Shown here: piece after piece, positions 13,804-15,123 of the stretch
Layout of the letters: the number at the start of each line of letters is the position of its first letter
How positions within the stretch are numbered: the stretch's first letter is position 1
From: Ruminococcus sp. UBA7013
GTDB taxonomy: Bacteria; Bacillota; Clostridia; Oscillospirales; Ruminococcaceae
DNA length: 15,123 bases
Reading direction: 5' to 3'
Assembly (NCBI GenBank): GCA_002449585.1
Contig: DJXD01000096.1
Span: 1-15,123 of the forward strand
Notes under the pieces: model-generated
Told to the model about the DNA's origin: nothing
What the model saw: only the letters and a program-made list of their open reading frames with translations
Database searches by the model: none
Translations under genes and position numbers: made by a program

Positions 13804-14880
13804 ATGGCTACAATTAGTGTCTGCATGATTGTCAAAGATGAAGAACCTGTTATTTCCAGATGTCTGGATTGTGTCAAATCTTTTGCTGATGAAATCATCA
13901 TTGCTGATACAGGCTCTCAGGATAATACCCCTTCTATTGCAAAACAATATACTCCTTTTGTGTATGATTTCCCTTGGCAGGATGATTTTTCAGCCGCCCG
14001 TAATTTCTCTTTTTCAAAAGCCACTCAGGATTATCAAATGTGGCTTGATGCTGATGATGTTATCAGCCTTTCAAATCAAAAACAGCTTTCACAATTAAAA
14101 CAGCACCTGACAGCTGATGTTGTTATGCTTCCCTATCATGTCGCTTTTGATGCTGATAATAATCCTGTTTTTACTTATTATCGTGAAAGAATTCTCAAGA
14201 GAGACTGTCATTTTCAATGGCAGGGGGCTGTGCATGAAACAATCACGCCTTCCGGAACAATCCTCTATGCACAACCAGCGATTGAACACAGAAAGCTCCA
14301 TGTGAATGATCCTGACCGTAATCTTCGTATCTTTGAAACACTTCTCAGCAAGCACCAGCCGCTCAATACTCGTGAAAAATTTTATTATGCCCGTGAACTT
14401 TTCTATCATCAACAATATGAAAAAGCACTACTTGCTTATCTGGATTTTCTGAATCAGGCAGATGGCTGGAAAGAGAATCAAATTACTGCTTGCCAGCAGA
14501 TGGCACAATGTTGCATCCATCTAAATCAAACAGATACCGCTTTGCAGGCATTATTTCAAAGTTTTCTCTATGATTCTCCCAGAGCAGAAATCTGTTGCGA
14601 TATTGGAAAAATCAAGTTCAATCAAAAAAAATATCAAGAAGCTATTTTCTGGTATGAAACGGCACTCCATACCCCTTATGATCTTCATCAAGGCGGTTTT
14701 TCTATCCCCGATTGTCATGATTATATCCCATATATCCAATTATGTGTCTGCTATGACAGGATCGGAAACATTCCAAAGGCAAAGACATATAATGACAAAG
14801 CAGGACGTATTAAACCAAAAGATAAAGCTTATTTATTCAATCAGCAATATTTCAATGAAATGCGAAATACTGAAAATTAA
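13804..14880 (+). CDS. Family-2 glycosyltransferase with C-terminal TPR-like repeats
   Basis: 358 residues from ATG 13804; the bases GTGATC at 13792-13797 can pair with the anti-Shine-Dalgarno end, and earlier in-frame starts lack any such signal. The GT-A domain covers about residues 1-165: MIVKDEE (8-14), IADTGSQDNT (33-42), the DxD metal site in LDADD (81-85) and WQGAVHE (139-145), a usual acceptor-loop motif. Residues about 190-340 are helical TPR-like repeats (YYARELFYHQQYEKALLAYL; KFNQKKYQEAIFWYETAL). There is no signal peptide or membrane segment, so it is cytosolic. This architecture often modifies proteins or peptides. The collagen-like gene 26 bases downstream, whose Thr-rich GAT triplets could be O-glycosylated, is the obvious candidate acceptor. 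Confidence 0.9.
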   Translation: MATISVCMIVKDEEPVISRCLDCVKSFADEIIIADTGSQDNTPSIAKQYTPFVYDFPWQDDFSAARNFSFSKATQDYQMWLDADDVISLSNQKQLSQLKQHLTADVVMLPYHVAFDADNNPVFTYYRERILKRDCHFQWQGAVHETITPSGTILYAQPAIEHRKLHVNDPDRNLRIFETLLSKHQPLNTREKFYYARELFYHQQYEKALLAYLDFLNQADGWKENQITACQQMAQCCIHLNQTDTALQALFQSFLYDSPRAEICCDIGKIKFNQKKYQEAIFWYETALHTPYDLHQGGFSIPDCHDYIPYIQLCVCYDRIGNIPKAKTYNDKAGRIKPKDKAYLFNQQYFNEMRNTEN

Positions 14881-14906
14881 TATATAATATAGGAGAGTGA
14901 TTAATC

Positions 14907-15123
14907 ATGTCTATGTATCCATGTTCCGGATGTGGAATTCCTGAATATATTCCTTGTCCGGAGCCATGCAGGCCAGCATGTCCGCCGACAGTGATCTGTG
15001 CAACCGGAGCTACAGGTGCGACTGGAGCACCTGGCCGACCTGGAAGACCGGGAAGACCAGGCGCAACTGGCGCAACCGGAGCCACTGGCGAAGCAGGTGA
15101 AACAGGCGCAACGGGTGCTACTG
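14907..15123 (+). CDS. Collagen-like Gly-X-Y protein, Cys-rich head (3' truncated)
   Basis: ATG 14907 follows AGGAGAGTGAT (14891-14901); 72 codons are visible before the window ends. The first 31 residues hold six Cys and many Pro (MSMYPCSGCG, then EYIPCPEPCRPACPPTVIC), with no signal peptide. From residue 32 the sequence becomes regular G-X-Y: repeated GAT triplets, then GAP, three GRP, three GAT, GEA, GET and more GAT. This resembles BclA-type exosporium or other bacterial collagen-like filaments, whose GXT triplets are glycosylated on Thr. It is probably co-transcribed with the glycosyltransferase, since no terminator or promoter separates them. A spore-coat or surface location is inferred; the C-terminal domain is out of view. 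Confidence 0.88.
   Translation, partial: MSMYPCSGCGIPEYIPCPEPCRPACPPTVICATGATGATGAPGRPGRPGRPGATGATGATGEAGETGATGAT

Noticed and set aside
14883..14888. A perfect TATAAT before the collagen-like gene
   Set aside because: It ends only 2 bases before the AGGAG ribosome site, so a transcript starting from it would lack most of that site, and no -35 box lies 16-18 bases upstream. Chance in AT-rich DNA.
14852..15085. Antisense open frame with repeated APVAPV
   Set aside because: It is the reverse reading of the collagen Gly-X-Y codons and has no start signals of its own.
14997..15123. Short tandem DNA repeats resembling a repeat array
   Set aside because: The 9-base periodicity comes from Gly-X-Y codons; there are no spacers, so it is not a CRISPR or a separate repeat element.

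Overview
The window looks like a chromosomal stretch of an AT-rich, low-GC Gram-positive gut or rumen anaerobe of the Ruminococcus/Oscillospiraceae type. This is inferred from a BspA-like leucine-rich-repeat protein with a C-terminal dockerin, a Pro/Thr/Glu-rich 'PPTDPPTEPPTE' tail, strong AGGAGG ribosome sites, U-tailed intrinsic terminators and cobalamin genes under a B12 riboswitch. No transposase, integrase, tRNA, rRNA or CRISPR array was seen. The species cannot be named from this sequence alone.

Left part (plus strand). The 3' end of a secreted LRR-dockerin protein (2-919) ends at a clean terminator. A near-consensus promoter (979-1007) then starts a two-gene unit: a membrane-anchored protein with a C-terminal region like ABC solute-binding proteins (1045-1920), and a kinase-less protein with four PASTA-like repeats and a Pro-rich tail (1913-3226). 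A terminator closes it. Next is a tight three-gene operon: an ECF-type sigma factor (3356-3904), a single-pass membrane protein in the usual anti-sigma position (3901-4749), and a YfbK-type von Willebrand A lipoprotein (4767-6740). A bidirectional terminator separates it from the convergent operon.

Middle part (minus strand, read right to left). A promoter (12230-12258) and a cobalamin riboswitch (12019-12203) with its own terminator/antiterminator control five genes: a lipoprotein form of the anaerobic cobalt chelatase CbiK (10638-11912), a lipoprotein with two NEAT-like repeats (9680-10570), and a BtuF/FecB-type binding lipoprotein, FecCD/BtuC-type permease and ATPase (6781-9683). Upstream, cobS and cobC (12302-13665) form a short operon with its own promoter. 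They act in lower-ligand assembly of cobalamin. Together these genes suggest corrinoid or cobalt-tetrapyrrole capture and import, with nucleotide-loop completion inside the cell. The unusual element is a cobalt chelatase placed outside the membrane beside a two-repeat binding lipoprotein.

Right part (plus strand). A family-2 glycosyltransferase with a TPR-like C-terminal half (13804-14880) is followed 26 bp later by the start of a collagen-like Gly-X-Y protein with a Cys-rich head (14907 to the window edge). The pair suggests a glycosylated surface or spore-coat filament and its modifying enzyme.

Four junctions (sigma/anti-sigma, permease/ATPase, NEAT-like/binding protein, cobS/cobC) use the same 4-base ATGA overlap, which supports these operon assignments. 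The only gene-free stretch above 300 bases is 11913-12301, which holds the riboswitch leader and its promoter.
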